DNA from: Oasisia sp. SBJ-2009
Taxonomy: Eukaryota; Annelida; Polychaeta; Sabellida; Siboglinidae
Assembly (NCBI GenBank): GCA_964017155.1
Contig: OZ024863.1
Span: 47,658,019-47,722,018 of the forward strand
Reading direction: 5' to 3'
Length of the DNA stretch: 64,000 nt
The translations under genes and the position numbers were made by a program. Every line of letters begins with the position of its first letter. The first letter of the stretch is position 1. The notes beneath the pieces are model-generated. The model was not told the origin of the DNA. It made no database searches and saw nothing but the letters and a program-made list of their open reading frames with translations. Positions 17,677 through 31,700 of this stretch are shown one piece after another.

Positions 17677-19500
17677 CCGTGGCCACGTCATAGGAGCACA
17701 ACTATTTAATGCAGCTGAACAATATCTTACCGTAGGATATTGATCAAAACAATCATACCTCTGTACCTGTAAATATTGAAATATGTTCTTTGTATATAGT
17801 AAAGGAAGCTAGAAACTGTTCGTTTGTGTCTGTGCGTGCGTGCGTGCGTGCGTGTGTGCGTGCGTGCGTGTGTGTGTGTAAAATTACTACCTGTCTATAG
17901 ATATCAGCATGGGCGATTGTATCCTGAGGAATTCAATTTAGTGTAGGAACAAATAGACATGTTCAAGGAAAACGTTTGCATTTGAATGGACTGGGTCTTG
18001 TTTTTTTGTCTATTGTTGTTGTGTGCTTGCATGTTTTAAATTAATAATAGCGTAGACCTGCACATCTGTCAGCTTGTAAACGTGCACACTTTGACTTAAA
18101 TATAAATAATAAGAACACCTGTACTTGATAATTTAAACTGAGATGGGAATTTTTATTATGCAACTTCTGATTTCTGACCCTTATGTATGCGACACTTTCG
18201 GAGCATATAAAATAACCTATGCAAGCTTAAAAAAGGCAACATCATGAACTTATGCCTCAAAACGTTTTGTTTTCCAATGACAATAGCTTGCAAAAGGTAA
18301 AACCCATTGTGTGTGTATGTATGTGTAAATATATGCGTGTGTGTATACTGTATGTGCGTGCATATGTACATGCGTGTAGATTCTATAGAGCAATTCAAAT
18401 CGGTATAATTGCACTGCAATGTTGGATTGCTACTTTAGAACTCCCAAATGTGCTATGTTGGACTAAGCAATCTACCACAACTAAGCAGAAATAAATTCAC
18501 CATGATTGACAAAGCACATTGTCAACGTATTACAAACATTCTAGAGCAAAGATGTGAAACCAGATTTTTCTCACCTATGAATAAAAATATGTGTTATACC
18601 ATGACAATTCAATGTCAGTTAGCTTGGTGGAAGTAAATATGATGTACTATGGGCTCGCATAATTTGCAGTGGTAGACACTGATATATATATACTATGGAA
18701 TATCATAATAAAAACTACCACTCATGAAAATAAATGTTATACCCTGACAAATATCATGCATGGTTTTTTGAGATGTACATTGGTACATTGATAGTCCATG
18801 CAATAAATCATGATATACCACAGGAATGTTTATGTACCACATCAACAAAGTTTATAATTCCAACAGAAAGTGTTATAAAATCGGCAAGTAACATCAGGTA
18901 GTTAGCATTTTCATGTATCTATTCCTTTGTGTGGTTGAGACATCTAAAATGTAGACCTATGTATGTTTTGATAAACATTTTTATCAGTTGTCCTCAAAAT
19001 TAACACCAGTTTTTTGCTAATTAAGAACATTCACAAGAAAGCGTATTTAAAAAGATTAAACAATTTGTCATGTATATGCTTTCCTTAAAATACAACTGCA
19101 TTAAAACCAGATTTTTAATTGCATGTTGAGCATCATACACATATAGCAAAATGTCATTAATTATAAGTCTGGGGAAAATATTTTCAAACCATGATTGTCA
19201 AGCTTTACAAACATGCTCAGTATGAAAGAAAAAAATTAAACTGACATTATCTACTCGAGTGTCCCTGTCCCCCCCCCCCCCCCCCCCGCTTACTCCTATT
19301 TGCACTTATTGTTCTGCCCCCCCCCCCCCCCCGGGCCATAAATAGGCCATGCATGGACCAACGACGGTACAATTACCAAACCCAACATCATCCCCGAAGT
19401 TCAAGCATTTAATAATTTCATTTAACACGATATGCTTTTTCTAGAAAAAACAACAACACATGTATAGCAACACGTATGACTGAATATCGTTAATTCTCTC
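17677..19500 (+). other. CCNH 3' UTR and following intergenic sequence
   Basis: A (GCGT)n microsatellite lies at 17835-17878. The first canonical AATAAA after the stop is at 18490-18495, with another near 18580, so the transcript may end around 18.5 kb. Long C tracts are at 19270-19287 and 19318-19332. No gene is seen. Confidence 0.45.
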
Positions 19501-19644
19501 GATGACAATCTTGTCAAGCGGGTTGATGATGAGGGAACGAAATACGCTGCCGACGTTTTACCGGGAAATCTGTTAGCCAATCGCGAATAAATTAACAGTC
19601 ATGTGACATCACTGACGGCCGTTTCGCCAGGAAGTGTGCGGAAG
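19500..19644 (+). promoter_or_regulatory. Possible distal promoter and untranslated first exon of the coronin gene
   Basis: A CpG-richer patch (GATGAGGGAACG, CGCTGCCGACG, CACTGACGGCCG) ends in GTGTGCGGAAG followed by the consensus donor GTAAGT at 19645. That fits an untranslated first exon. The link to coronin, whose first coding exon is 4.4 kb downstream, is inference. Confidence 0.3.
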
Positions 19645-20899
19645 GTAAGTGGAAGACGGCGAAAGATTATAAACTTGTAAATATCGTATAAAATACATGA
19701 GATGTTGGGTAAAGTTTCTTAAGCAACGGTAGGTACGAACCGTGTAACTTTATAGATATTAAATTATGTTGTTTACAATGTTCTAAGAACATTTCAGGCC
19801 TGGGTAAATATGTGTCGTCTGCAACTGTTTTGGACGGATGGACACGCCCGCGCATCAGCCAGAAACATCGATGGGGTTTCCCAAGGCCAAGGTAGTTCGC
19901 CGTGCACATTACGCAAGCTATCGCGTCTCGGCTTGTGGGCGTATCTCTTTCGTTTACTCATTCAGAAAATTTCGTCATGCAATTATGTCAAATTATTAAT
20001 AGTTATGCGCTTAATTGTATTGTAACATAATAATTATAAAACTTAATTTGTAACTAGCAAAAATTGTTACTATAAATCTTATTAAATGCGGTATGTTGAA
20101 TTTGTTTTTCTTATCCCAGTCTTAAATAAAGCCTTAATTCAATTATTTAAATGTGTATATTGAATGTCTAAATTTGTTAATGATCGATTACATAATATAT
20201 GTATGGTGTAGACATTAATAAAATACAACCTGGCTGTATAAGTGTATTGGCACTACAAGAAACAAGCCAGACAGTAATGGCTTTGTAATTAGTTTAGTTC
20301 TAAGAAAGTGATTTAGCTGTGAATGCCCATGATTGGTTTTGGAAAATCACTCAGTCAAGTTCCTGTCCCAAGGCAATTATAAAACCTGTATTGGGCAGTG
20401 TTTTAATTCAGCCAGTCTTCATAATTATAGATCATTGTGTATCCAATTCACTTAGCCAACATATTTTTCCATCTGGAGTTCCAAGGTACCGGTAATTGTG
20501 TACATGAAAGACATGGATAACAAATTGTTCTTAAAAATAACTTGCTATGCTAAAACTGGCAGAATTGTATGATCATGATGTCTAACAGAAATAATCAAGT
20601 TGTTTTGTTTATTTTATATAAACAAATTAAGTATTTTTATTATAATAAGCAAATTGACACTGTCAAAATAACCATGAGAAATTACTGAAAATTAACAGCC
20701 AACAATATAACAGGTATAACGAAACCTGATCAAATCCCTGATTAATGAATAATGGATTTACATGCACTGTTTATCAGACATTCATGTACCTGCAGGCCAT
20801 CTCAATTATTCTCAAGACTTGTGTATAAATAGCCAAAATTGGTCATGCATATACTGCACCAAAAACTATTTAATAATCATATTTTAACTCATGCATGAT

Positions 20900-21070
20900 G
20901 TACACAGTAAATTCCCCAAATTCTTATATTAAATAGCAGTCCACAGATTTATAAAAGTATATTGAACAGCTTGTTGCTTGCGTTGTACACAGTAAATTCC
21001 CCAAATTCTTATATTAAATAGCAGTCCACAGATTTATAAAAGTATATTGAACAGCTTGTTGCTTGCGTTG
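20900..21070. repeat. Perfect 85-bp tandem duplication
   Basis: The unit beginning GTACACAGTAAATTCCCC and ending TTGTTGCTTGCGTT occurs twice, at 20900 and 20985, with no difference seen. The identity points to a recent duplication or an assembly artefact. Confidence 0.95.
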
Positions 21071-21954
21071 TATTGGCATAAGTGATCAAGTTAACAAAAA
21101 AGACGCTACCTTTACACACACATATTCTGCCGACAGGTACGCAGTGTTACCTGTCTAAAAATATCTGCTGCCCCAGGGTATAAACCTGAGCTTGTTGAGC
21201 AGGGCCGAACTCCTGTGCGGTGGGGGGCCACACTGGTGTGAGCAGCTACAGAGCTGCAGGGTAGAGGCAGCCAGCCCCACACCAACATGTGCTACTAATC
21301 ACCTCGTGTCTCATCTAGCAGATGCACTCCTGTCTACCTTGCTGACTGCGACTCTTATCAGCTGAATTCACCAGTTTACTGGGCATATTAGAACCGTAAA
21401 TCAAATTAAGCAAACTTATGAGCACATTAAGTTCCGTGGTTTATCACTTTCTCCACAGGTGCTGTACAGTTGCGTTGATTTTGGTGTAATATGTTTGTGT
21501 GGATTATATATGAGATGTTGGATATTACAATCTTGAGTGAAGGTAAACACTTAAACTTACTTCCTTGAGACTGAGAGTAAATAAACACAGCGTATGCTTC
21601 CGTTATCAGTGTATAATCATATTAGAACTAAGAGGAGCCTGTGTCATTGACACATTACATGTTAAGAAATGCTGTATACATATATGATGTCATATAGTGA
21701 TTTGTTATAGCACAGCTATGAGTATGATATCAACACAGTAATTGTCAATGATTTAACTAACTTAATTTTGAAGTAAGTGACAACATTATGTTGTGGGTAC
21801 TTAGGACTTGGGGTGACCACATACTTTCTGACAGCAAAACAATAGTAATTGGTGACAGGTACAGATTATCAGTTGTCACCTTGTTATGACAACAATCAGT
21901 CGTCTAAGTAATGTTTAATAGTGCATCAAATTCATAAACATTTTAGTGTTTTGT

Positions 21955-22140
21955 TATTGTCTAGAGAGTAAAGCAGGTAATTTTTGTGTTTTGTTATTGT
22001 CTATCTAGAGTCAGACAGGTAATTACCTAGTCAGACAGGTAATTTTTGTGTTTTGTTATTGTCTAGAGTCAGACAGGTAATTACCTAGTCAGACAGGTAA
22101 TTTTTGTGTTTTGTTATTGTCTAGAGAGTCAGACAGGTAA
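21955..22140. repeat. Complex tandem repeat built from TTTTTGTGTTTTGTTATTG and CAGACAGGTAATT
   Basis: Four copies of TTGTGTTTTGTTATTGTCTA alternate with copies of AGTCAGACAGGTAATT. Each copy of the second word contains ACAG/GTAAT, which resembles both a 3' and a 5' splice site. Confidence 0.85.
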
Positions 22141-23363
22141 TCTTTGTTGATTGTATAATAACACTAATGGTAATATCATAACTGCAAATGGGCAGGAGGT
22201 ATCAGTATCAATATTTTTTGTCTATTTTTAATGTTTCCATAAATTGGTGAATACATATTGAAACCTCAAATTATATTATGGGTCGTAGTTGTGGCTGCAC
22301 ACCACAGGTTATTATTTCAACGTTTATTTATCTATTTTAACATTTACATTTTATAGGCAAATTTCAGTTAGATTGTAGTGGTGTGTGTAGTTGTAGGTAA
22401 ATTCCAGGTGAGACTTTACACTGGGATGTGATTCACACTGGAATGTCTTCTACGTGCTGGCAGGCAACGTGCTAGCAGGCTCCCATATCTTACTTGAACG
22501 GCTCCACCTGAACAAATCAGTGCAGAATGTGATTAATCATTCATTCATGATGATAATGAATCAAATGATTCTTGTAACATTTGCCATTAAAGTTTTATGA
22601 TTTTTAATATCAGTACGCTGTAAAACATGCTAGGTACACAATGATGAATTTGTACGGTATTTTTTATGTTTTTATACCATGAGTAAGCCATACCATGTAA
22701 GTAAGTACAGCGCTGTACTTATGTATCTGCTGATGAAATATGGATCACAGTCAACAGTGATGTCGCATTTATATTAATTGGTATCATGCGGTTACACCTC
22801 AAGTGAACTCGCATAAGGAAGCTGTATCTATCCGCTAGTCTAAACAACATCCAAGTTAAGCAAGCATTCCTCAGGTACGGTTTATTGAAATCAGACCCAA
22901 CTTGTTGGCCTGAAGCGAGCGAGTTAGCCTGGCCTGATGATGAGGTATAAGGGAGGGTGGCCCAGGCAGAGCATTCACCCCTTGTGTCTCTCACCAGCCG
23001 GCTGTGGCTGGCGATATGCAGCACCTGTGCTGTTGTGAGCAGGCAGGCAAGCTGGCTGCATGTCAAGTTTCATCGCCGACGTTTCGTTGAATTTTCCACA
23101 GAGTTTATGGTTGGGACAGATGTGGATTATTGCCGCCACTGGAAAATGTGAAACTGGAGTGAGTAGGGTGATGTTGTACCTGATGCCTACACTGCATTTG
23201 GGGGGGGGTTAGTACTGTATCCTCAGTGGAATAGGGAGAGAAAGTTTGGATATTCACTCGCCTGCTGTTGATGCCAGTGAACAATTTGGGTGTAGGACTG
23301 TAAATACTGGTAGCTAGGCTTAGTAAGTATGTTATGTTAAATGTGTTTTCTTGTTTTGCACAG

Positions 23364-23422
23364 ACCCTTCCAACACTGCCACAACAACAGCATGTTTCGA
23401 CAGAAAGATCTGGCTTGATTTG
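23364..23422 (+). ncRNA. Probable untranslated exon of the coronin gene
   Basis: It is bounded by a strong acceptor (TTGTTTTGCACAG) and donor (TTG/GTGAGT). An ATG inside opens only a nine-codon frame (MFRQKDLA then stop), so it reads as 5' UTR with a small upstream ORF. It sits 0.6 kb before the exon that carries MGTYEQ. Typed ncRNA here only because it is an untranslated exon. Confidence 0.4.
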
Positions 23423-24031
23423 GTGAGTATTAATTATTTTTTACAAAGACTGTAACAGTTCGTGAAACAGTTGGGACTGATTTTAATCATTATTGATTTA
23501 TTGTGTTATATTTCTGTTCGGTTACAATCACAACTACGGTGTATTCATGTTGTTATTACTGTTCAGTGATCTTGAAACTAGTATTAGAAAAAATATACAG
23601 TCATGCCTATTGCCTACTGAATCGTATACAGAACATTCCATTTTTAAATCCCCATCAATTGTTTAATGTTTCCTTCCGATGTAATCTTTTCTGTAGAATA
23701 GATAGCTTAGATGGGCAATGTTTAATACATGTCGCCTTACAACAAGTATAAATGTGTATATGCTGCCTAGTAGGCTGCATAAAAAATAACTGATCATAAG
23801 ATCGAGACACAAATATTTGTAGATTTAGTCGGAGACCAGCTTGTTGTATTTTGTATGATGGCTGATTCAGGGAATCGAGATGAAATGTGATGATGTGTGC
23901 CTAGTGAGCTGGTGTTAGTTATATGAGCGACGGAGGTGATGTGAGTGATGTGACTGATGCATGAGTGATGTGAGTGTCGGTGAAGAGAGCAAGGTTAACT
24001 GCTGTTACCTGACATGTGGCCTGTGTTGCAG

Positions 24032-24097
24032 TGAGACTGGCCTTCCAGGTGTGTTTCCCGGCCAGCAGCACTAGCCAACATGGGTACCTACGAACAG
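24032..24097 (+). CDS. CORO2: Coronin alternative first coding exon A (MGTYEQ)
   Basis: The acceptor is CTGTGTTGCAG. The ATG at 24080 gives MGTYEQ and the exon ends CAG/GTAAGG in phase 0, so it joins in frame to the constant exon at 37189. The 48 bases before the ATG are 5' UTR. The intron to the constant exon would be 13 kb. Confidence 0.55.
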
Positions 24098-26161
24098 GTA
24101 AGGCTCCCTCCAACTCACACAAATATCAAATGCAATGCTGGCATTACTGGACAGCTTAGGACTGCTCCAGTTACCTGGACGCGTTATCTGAACTTGTCAC
24201 ATGTTACGTGAACTTCTCTAATAGGATGTTCATCCCTGGAGAATGTATGGTTGATGGCCTGGGGATAGGTTTTTTTTCTCATGTTACACTGCCCTGCATG
24301 TGACTGGCAATATGGTTCAGCACTGGGGTGGGGCTGCTGACGGGGTAATTATGGGGTGTTGTGTTTGTGTATTGTCCGTTAGTACTACTTTCATGTCATT
24401 TGTACGCGTGTGTTCATAATCTGGCTTCTCACTTTCTGCTTGCTCTGATGTATTCCTGCACTGTTCCCATTACCTGGGAGACATCAGGGTGGGTATTTTT
24501 AATGAAGCTGAGGCTGAGGCCATTGGAAGAAAATTTTGCTGATCACTGAGTCAGTATTACAGGTCAAATCAATGTATCATTCTACAAAGTGAAATGTCTA
24601 ATTATAATGCAGTGATGTCACAGAGCTTGCGATTTTTAAATCATTCCTTTTGTGCACTCTGGGAGTCGCACGTTTGTTATGTTTTATTTATTGGGGCATT
24701 GATTTGCAATCATGATGTCGGACAGAGATGTCTGGTTGGTGCGTACTGATGAGTGGCTCAATCAGTGCCTGTCCTCGCGTGATTGGGTACAGCAAGCATG
24801 GTATCACACTTCACTGCTCCTGGCTATGTTTCACACATGCTACATGCTTACAGCATTATAGTTGTCAGCCTTTGAGTTAGGTATTGGCAGCTGTGCCAGG
24901 CCTGTAGGTCAATCACTCATGCCATCTCACCACCGAATGTTGGGGTTGGTTTTGTGGAGTTTTTATCAAGGTTTTCGTCAAAGGCATCAGCCGTTGATGA
25001 CACATAGGATGTGTTGTCATCCTGGCCATTGGCTTATTAATTATCAAGAGTTCTGTACCTGGTTGCACAACCGCTTGTGGCCTACCTCAGGTTACAATTT
25101 ACTTACTAATACTTACAAGTTTAATCATCTTTGTGGCCAATGGCACAGGGCCGTCTGAAGACTGCTTTGAAGCCTGACCCCAGCTCAGATGCAGCCGTTT
25201 GAGTTCTTCCATAGATGGCTTCAAAAATTAATGGTGATATTCTGACCACAAAAAAAGTCAAAACGAAAAACAGCTCAGTTTTATCCGAAAAGATGTTATG
25301 AAAAAGATACTACTAGAAGATGAAGATGGATCGAGTTACAATTTAGTGATTGCTAAATAAAAAAAATTGCTCTAAAATGTTATGAAGATCAAAGGAACGA
25401 TAAAAAACAATCTTATAATAATAATATTATGTCCGATATGTGATCACACCAATTTATCATAAAATAACACACCTACCAGTGATGTCATCCAGTCATTTTT
25501 ATGTGTTGGGAAATCATTACAGCAAGACATAACTCACAAGCACTTCATTACATTACTCTCACTTTATACCTTCTCTAACATTTAACCTATGCAAAAAGTG
25601 AAAACATGTCATAGTTCAGTGAATCTATTTCTGTATCAAATGTGTACATTGTAATGGAGAGGTTGTACTACTGACGCATGATACAAATCTGCATGCGTCG
25701 GTCGATTGCATGCAATAATACAACAGTCAGACGTCATCCGGTGGATAATCAATACGTTCCACAACAGTACAATCATCCACTTTTACTCAGGAATACATTA
25801 TGTCACCCGTCCTCCCATCTGCCCTTCCCTGGCTTCCTGATTGCTTCCGTGATGGGAAACATTGTCAGAGTGGCCAGTCGTTCGCACAGTCACACTGACT
25901 GATTGCGATCGCATTAATTGGCAAATCCAGAAGCACCGCCTTCGTTTGCGACTGGGGCACGGCTCTGTGTGGTGACGATCAATAATTAATGAACGTCCGT
26001 GCGGCGTGATAGGTGGGCCGACAGTCAGACGATGCGTTTCTCTCACATCCTGCATTAGCACGACCGACTCGGTCCGCATCTGACGGCCGTATAGTCACAC
26101 CCAGTTGAGTCGAGTTTCTGTCTGTGAACAGTCTTCGCGCGCTACGGATGTGCCTGCTGCG
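24098..26161 (+). other. Coronin 5' intron, and CpG-richer region before exon B
   Basis: Nothing is recognised in the first 1.7 kb. From about 25840 to 26160 the sequence becomes GC- and CpG-richer (CGTCCGTGCGGCGTG, CTTCGCGCGCTACGG), which suits a promoter for exon B. Confidence 0.4.
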
Positions 26162-26263
26162 ATGTGCAGCACCATGTCAATGCCGTTTAACTTCCTGAAA
26201 CAGGCTCCGAGAAGGGAATGCGTCGAGCACCTCGGATGCAACGCTTTGAGGCCGCCCAAGAGG
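26162..26263 (+). CDS. CORO2: Coronin alternative first coding exon B (34 residues)
   Basis: ATG at 26162 opens MCSTMSMPFNFLKQAPRREC and ends in RPPKR at the donor AGG/GTAAGC. It is phase 0, in frame with the constant exon. The extension is basic with several cysteines, possibly membrane-directing. A CpG-rich stretch just upstream supports a separate promoter. ATGs at codons 5 and 7 are alternatives. Confidence 0.5.
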
Positions 26264-26929
26264 GTAAGCGTTCGACCGTAAGATCACCATTCTGTTTGCA
26301 GTCATTCCTGCATTGTGTTGCTAATACGTTATTGTTGGGTTGTACTGAAACGTTATCTTCAAGAGTATTGTGTTAATATTGTTGTTGTTGGGTTTTACTT
26401 AATGGAGTTGTTATCTTCAAGGGTATCATTTGATCATTGAGTTTGTCTTCCCTGTTTTTTGGAAATGTCGTTTGTGCAATATCTTCATAATAACATATTT
26501 TGTTGAAATGATATGCATCTGGGACAAAAGCATAATCCTGGCCCCAGGTATGATGTTTGCACTGGGGGGATGTGTTTAAAATAGCCGTGGTGATGATGTT
26601 GAGAGTTGGCCACTTTGACGAAGGTCCTTGGCACTGACCCAGGGATCTGTCCTTTCAACCAAACAAGACTTTTTGTATGGCTGTGTTCAACACTGCTAGT
26701 CGTATGGAGTTCTATTGATTACCAACAGATGTGCCTGGCAGAAATGCAACGTCAGACAGTTGCGTTGATGTGGTAACAGGTACAGTCTGTGCATTGCGAA
26801 TGCACAGGGAAATTGTGCAATATATAGCTGCTTCGTGCTTCATTTGCCCCGAGGTTTTCACAAAATGGACACAATTTTAGTCATAGTATTTGCCTTTTGT
26901 ATTTGCTGGTATTTTGAAAGGATTTCAAC

Positions 26930-27720
26930 CCAATGAAACAATCATCAGTGGACTTAATGAAGATGACACTACAAGTGTCGACTGAGAGTCTGAGACTGGA
27001 TAAATATGACACTACAAGTGTTGACTGAAACATCCCTGATCCATGTCACTTACTGTGACTTAAGGAATTGATGGAACTGTGTGGAGGTGACAGTACAAGT
27101 GTTGACTGAATGAAGATGACAGCAGAGAGTTTGACTGATTGAGGATGAGGACAGTAGAGGTCTTTTAAAACTAAGACTGGAAATTATTCAAATGAATGAA
27201 GATGACAAGGCAGGTGTTGACTGACTGCAGATGACAGAGTAGGCGTTGACTGACTGCAGATGATGTATGTTGACTGAGACTGACTGAAGATGATGGTACA
27301 TGTGTAGAAAAGACTAAAAATTAACAGACTGAAGATGACAGTACATGACATATTCTTATGCAGAGACCCGTCCACCCGTCATTTGGATGGGTAAACCCCT
27401 TGTGGATGTGTAGAAATGTCACTGGACGGCACACTCAGGCACACTGGCAACAATTTTATCCTGGAGTGGATAAAACCCTGATTCATGGTATTAATAGACT
27501 GAAGATGACAGTACAGGTGTTGACTACCTAAAGGTAAGGGTGGCAGTACAGGTTAACGATGACAGTACAGACGTTGACTGACTAAAGATGGATATGCAGA
27601 TGTTGACTGGGACTGATTGAAGATGATAGTAACAGTGTTGACTGACTTTTATTGTTGACTACCTGAATATGATAATGTGAGTGTTGGCTAGCTAGCATTG
27701 ACTGAAGATGACAGATTACC
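26930..27720. repeat. Degenerate minisatellite (TGAAGATGACAGTACAGGTGTTGACTGA-like)
   Basis: Words TGAAGATGACAGTA and GTGTTGACTGA recur many times with indels and substitutions, an old decayed tandem array inside the long coronin 5' intron. Confidence 0.7.
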
Positions 27721-27981
27721 AAAAAAAATATTCAGTAAATACCTAACTATCTTTGTGTTTTCTTCAACATTGACATAAGGTAGATCATAAGTAAGTATAA
27801 AAAATACAAACTAACATTATTATATTTTATTATATTAAATCTGAAAGAATTTGAAATATCCAATAAATGAAAATAATTATAAATCTAAATGAAGGCAATA
27901 TTTGCTGTTATTATATTTGCAAGTGTAAAGTTTATGCCAGTTTTCATTGTTGCCAGTGCATTATTCCTGGATAATATTAAC

Positions 27982-28087
27982 TAAGTTTTTATGTGAATAT
28001 TACGACTGTCCATTACTCAAACCACATCAGCTGGAAGTTTTTATGTGAATATTACGACTGTCCATTACTCAAACCACATCAGCTGGG
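27982..28087. repeat. Perfect 52-bp tandem duplication
   Basis: AAGTTTTTATGTGAATATTA through CACATCAGCTGG occurs twice in direct succession with no difference seen. Confidence 0.92.
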
Positions 28088-28744
28088 GCTCTCCACAACT
28101 ATTGCTTTTCGTGGATATTTAATTTTCAAAGGGTTAAATTGGAAATAATACACTGATTACCTGGGATATGTTTCTTAAATCACGGTGATTGTAAACAGCA
28201 ATTAATTTGGTGCATAAAGGGTTAATAGGTGCTGGGTGGATGGATAGCTATTGAGTGGTGTTCCACCCACTGCCATCTCTGACCTACATGGTCTGTGACA
28301 GCATTCCAGGAGGGGTGACAACCCAGCTACTGGTATCAGCCCTACAACCCCCTGCATGTCTGTACACATCAGTGTTGTGGCTGAGTAGGGCTCAACCATT
28401 TGTGTATTGCATAAGCCAGTGGTTAGTTCCTGTGGTTCCAGCTCTCTGTGTGAAGGTGGTTTGGTCACTAGTTAGCAGGCCAACACCCCTATTTGTCAGA
28501 GTGGACCAGGTCCAGTGTGTCACTTCCCTGTCTGCGGCGGGCCAGTCCAATGCATTTGGAGAGAACCGCGGCTGCATTTGTAGGACAGTCACAGTTTACT
28601 GGTGACAGGTGGTTATAACCTGTCCAGTTGGATGTCCAGTTACTGTCCAGCGGTTTGGAATATACATGTGACTACTGTGTGTTGTCCCTTTGCGAGGACC
28701 TGTGTATGACAGTGGTGTGACAGTGACTGCCGGCGCTGGCTGTC

Positions 28745-28753
28745 ATGGGGAAG
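28745..28753 (+). CDS. CORO2: Coronin alternative first coding exon C (MGK)
   Basis: ATG GGG AAG is followed directly by the consensus donor GTAAGT, phase 0. A three-codon first exon would give MGK-MAFRVRSS; MG plus Lys could allow N-myristoylation, although residue 6 would be Arg. The sequence before it (about 28500-28744) is GC-richer. The evidence is only an ATG, a good donor and the right phase. Confidence 0.4.
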
Positions 28754-31700
28754 GTAAGTCGGTGACATGGCTGCCTTCACATTACTCACATGTGTCACTT
28801 GGGTGCCGAGGAAGACTGTGGCTGTAGTAGAGCCATAGTGTCATGACTGGCCATTCACTGATCGATAACATGCTTTCAGTTCCTGGCCCTGCCTCAGCTC
28901 TCTGCAATGTTGTCTGTCAACATTCAGTGTTTACAACAGCTGTAGGTAAGCCCAGCTGTAGTTAAGCCTCGCTGTCTGTGCCAGCGACATGGCATTCCAC
29001 GTTGTGTCATTACTTACAAGTTAGGTGATCGTAAAAACAAATACATATGTGTGTGTTGGTCTGATTTGGTCGTTAATATTTTGTTTACGACGTTTCACAT
29101 TTTAGTGTCGTCCCCCTCCAGTTCAAGCGTTTGTAGCCAAGACTTAAGTGCTAGACTATATTTACAGGTGTTACTAATTATTGCCACTGCCTCTAATTGC
29201 TGCACACACACCTGTGGTGTTGATGTCTTATGCTGAGTGGAGAGTCTGTCATGCCTCAGCAAGATTCGCTTTTCTTGGTACATTTCTCGAGGGATTGTTC
29301 CTAGGACTTTGTATGTACATTTATCGTAAAGTTACAGCTTGTAACTCTTGTTCTAGAAACTGCAGCTACTGTCTATGCAGTGACAGGTCCAGCCCCCAAC
29401 CAAAATTACCCCCCTACAATACACAATTTATAGCACAGTAAATACTCCCCCGCCCCATAGCTTGGGGCTGTGCCCCACATTTGCTCAAACCGGGGTGGTG
29501 TTTTAAACGTGAATACAATATTTTAATGATAACAGTTTAAAACACCTAATTTTATGTACAAAGTGTGTAGAAATATTGCAGAAATATTTCAGCTGGATTA
29601 TATAAATTGTTAGTTTTCACTTAATTTTAAATTGTTGTTAATTTGGAAATTAGTGACACATCTGGCAAAAAAGAGGATGTGACAATTGCAGATGTTTCAC
29701 ACATGTTTTATTTTGGTATCTTCATTGTCCTGGCTTCCACCCAGGAGGTAAGAACTTCTGCTTTATGCATGTAATGTTGTTGTAAGCACTATCACATACT
29801 AACACCCCTTCATGCAGAAGGGTAAGGTTGTGAACCCTTCAACACTGGCTACGAGACATTCCTGTCTTATCACCCTAATGTCAGGGCACACATACTCCAG
29901 CCACACCCCACTGCTAGGGCAGATGTTGTTTATGGTTGACAATAAACCACCTGTTTTTAAAAAGCTCAATGTGTGGTCCTGCAAGTTTCTGCTATAGCAT
30001 GTCACACATGTACAACCATGTCATGTTGTCACCTGTAGTGTGTATGAGTATGACACACTGAGGCATTTAAATTATGTCACAGCCTGCTTGTTATTAGCTC
30101 TCATGGGCTATTATAACTCGGCCTGGGCATTGCCCTTGTGGCATATGTGCAATAAGTATCACACAGATATTGAGACGCACCTGTCAATATCACACCTGTA
30201 AAATCACACAGAAGCATATTTTACGAAAAGAAGGCAGCTGCATCTCATTTTAATTCACAGTTGATTCTTGTTGCAAACAAGTGGTATTGATGTGCATATT
30301 GTCTTGTGTTTGTTTATCACAAAAGCATAACATTGAATGACTGTAGATGGGCCACATTTTCTTGGATGGGTTTGCTCAAAATTCTGCATTAATTAATCCA
30401 TATTACGCTTGCTCATGATTCGATTTAGTGCTGCCATTTATAGAACAGTTAAATAATCTATGATATACAAAATTTGATGTGTTTTTCATAAATCTGCCAG
30501 GCATCATCATCTGTAACCAGTTTGTCATTTGAAGTCATACATGTGTGGTAAATGCAAGACATGTGTACTTTACAAGCATATTCGTATTACAATGGAATGC
30601 AGCCATATTTATGTATAAGTACTACCTTAAATTATTGCTGGTATGTGTTCATAATGTTTCTAAGTCAGAAAATTAAGATCGATGATGAACTCCAGTTCAA
30701 TAAATCTTTTTGGACAACACTGTGTAGCTTTTGTAATGAATGTGCAGCAATACAGGCAAGTTGTTATCATTAGTCATTTCACCCATACATCAATATGTCC
30801 CTTGGTGCCATGACATGTTTACAGTGTATACCCAACAGGGGCAGTCATTTCAGTAATGGTCTACTCAGCCTTTTATAAACATATCCAAACCGTCACATTA
30901 TGTGTGATGTTAACAGAATAAATATGACAGGGGCATTTCAGCCAGTACAAACTCCATGTATATAGTTGATATATTGATGTTCTTATACACCAGTTACATG
31001 CTTTTAATTATATTTTGGGGGGAGGAACGGTTATCATGTCATCCGTGCACAAAAAATCAAAACCTGTGGGACATTACTCAGAAGTCTGGGCTAGCTCATT
31101 ATATGAAATGAACAAGAGATAGTGCGAGAGATAGTGTAGGTAGATTATGGCTGTTTGGTTTTGAGCAAAAGGAACATGCTGTGAGTAATCGATGCGTAAC
31201 TGTGGACTTGTCATAAACCGTACGTCATGTACACTGAGTGGCTCACGTTAAGTGCACACGCTTGATAGTTCTTGTATTGTATATCTTATTGATCACCAAG
31301 TTTTTGACGACTTAAAAACTTCTCTCTGTCTGCTGGCACATATCACCGTCTCACTCTGACACTGGTTACTGCCTGGTGGTGATGGTGTCTCGGTCTTAAC
31401 CTCATGAGTTTGGAGGTTTGGAGATGGTGCAGTGCAAAGATAGCACCTGCCCAGAAAAACACAGAACGCGTACTGGTGGAGCAGTTACTTCTCTGCTTTG
31501 CAACCAGCAGCTAAATTTAATTTATTTGTGAGCATTGTCAGTTTATTCAGTAGTACAGTCCAAAGTTAAAAACAATGTAACCTGTTTCACACACACCTAC
31601 ATGTGTGCACAATTATACATGCAGTCATCATTCTGAATGAAAATATGAGTAAAATGTTATCGCTAAACGAGTTTCCGGAGAGTGGCATTTCATGTTAAAC

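Larger units (their letters stand above)
19645..23363 (+). other. Intergenic or first-intron sequence
   Basis: AT-rich with two tandem-repeat islands at 20900-21070 and 21960-22140. No coding exon was found on either strand. Confidence 0.5.
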
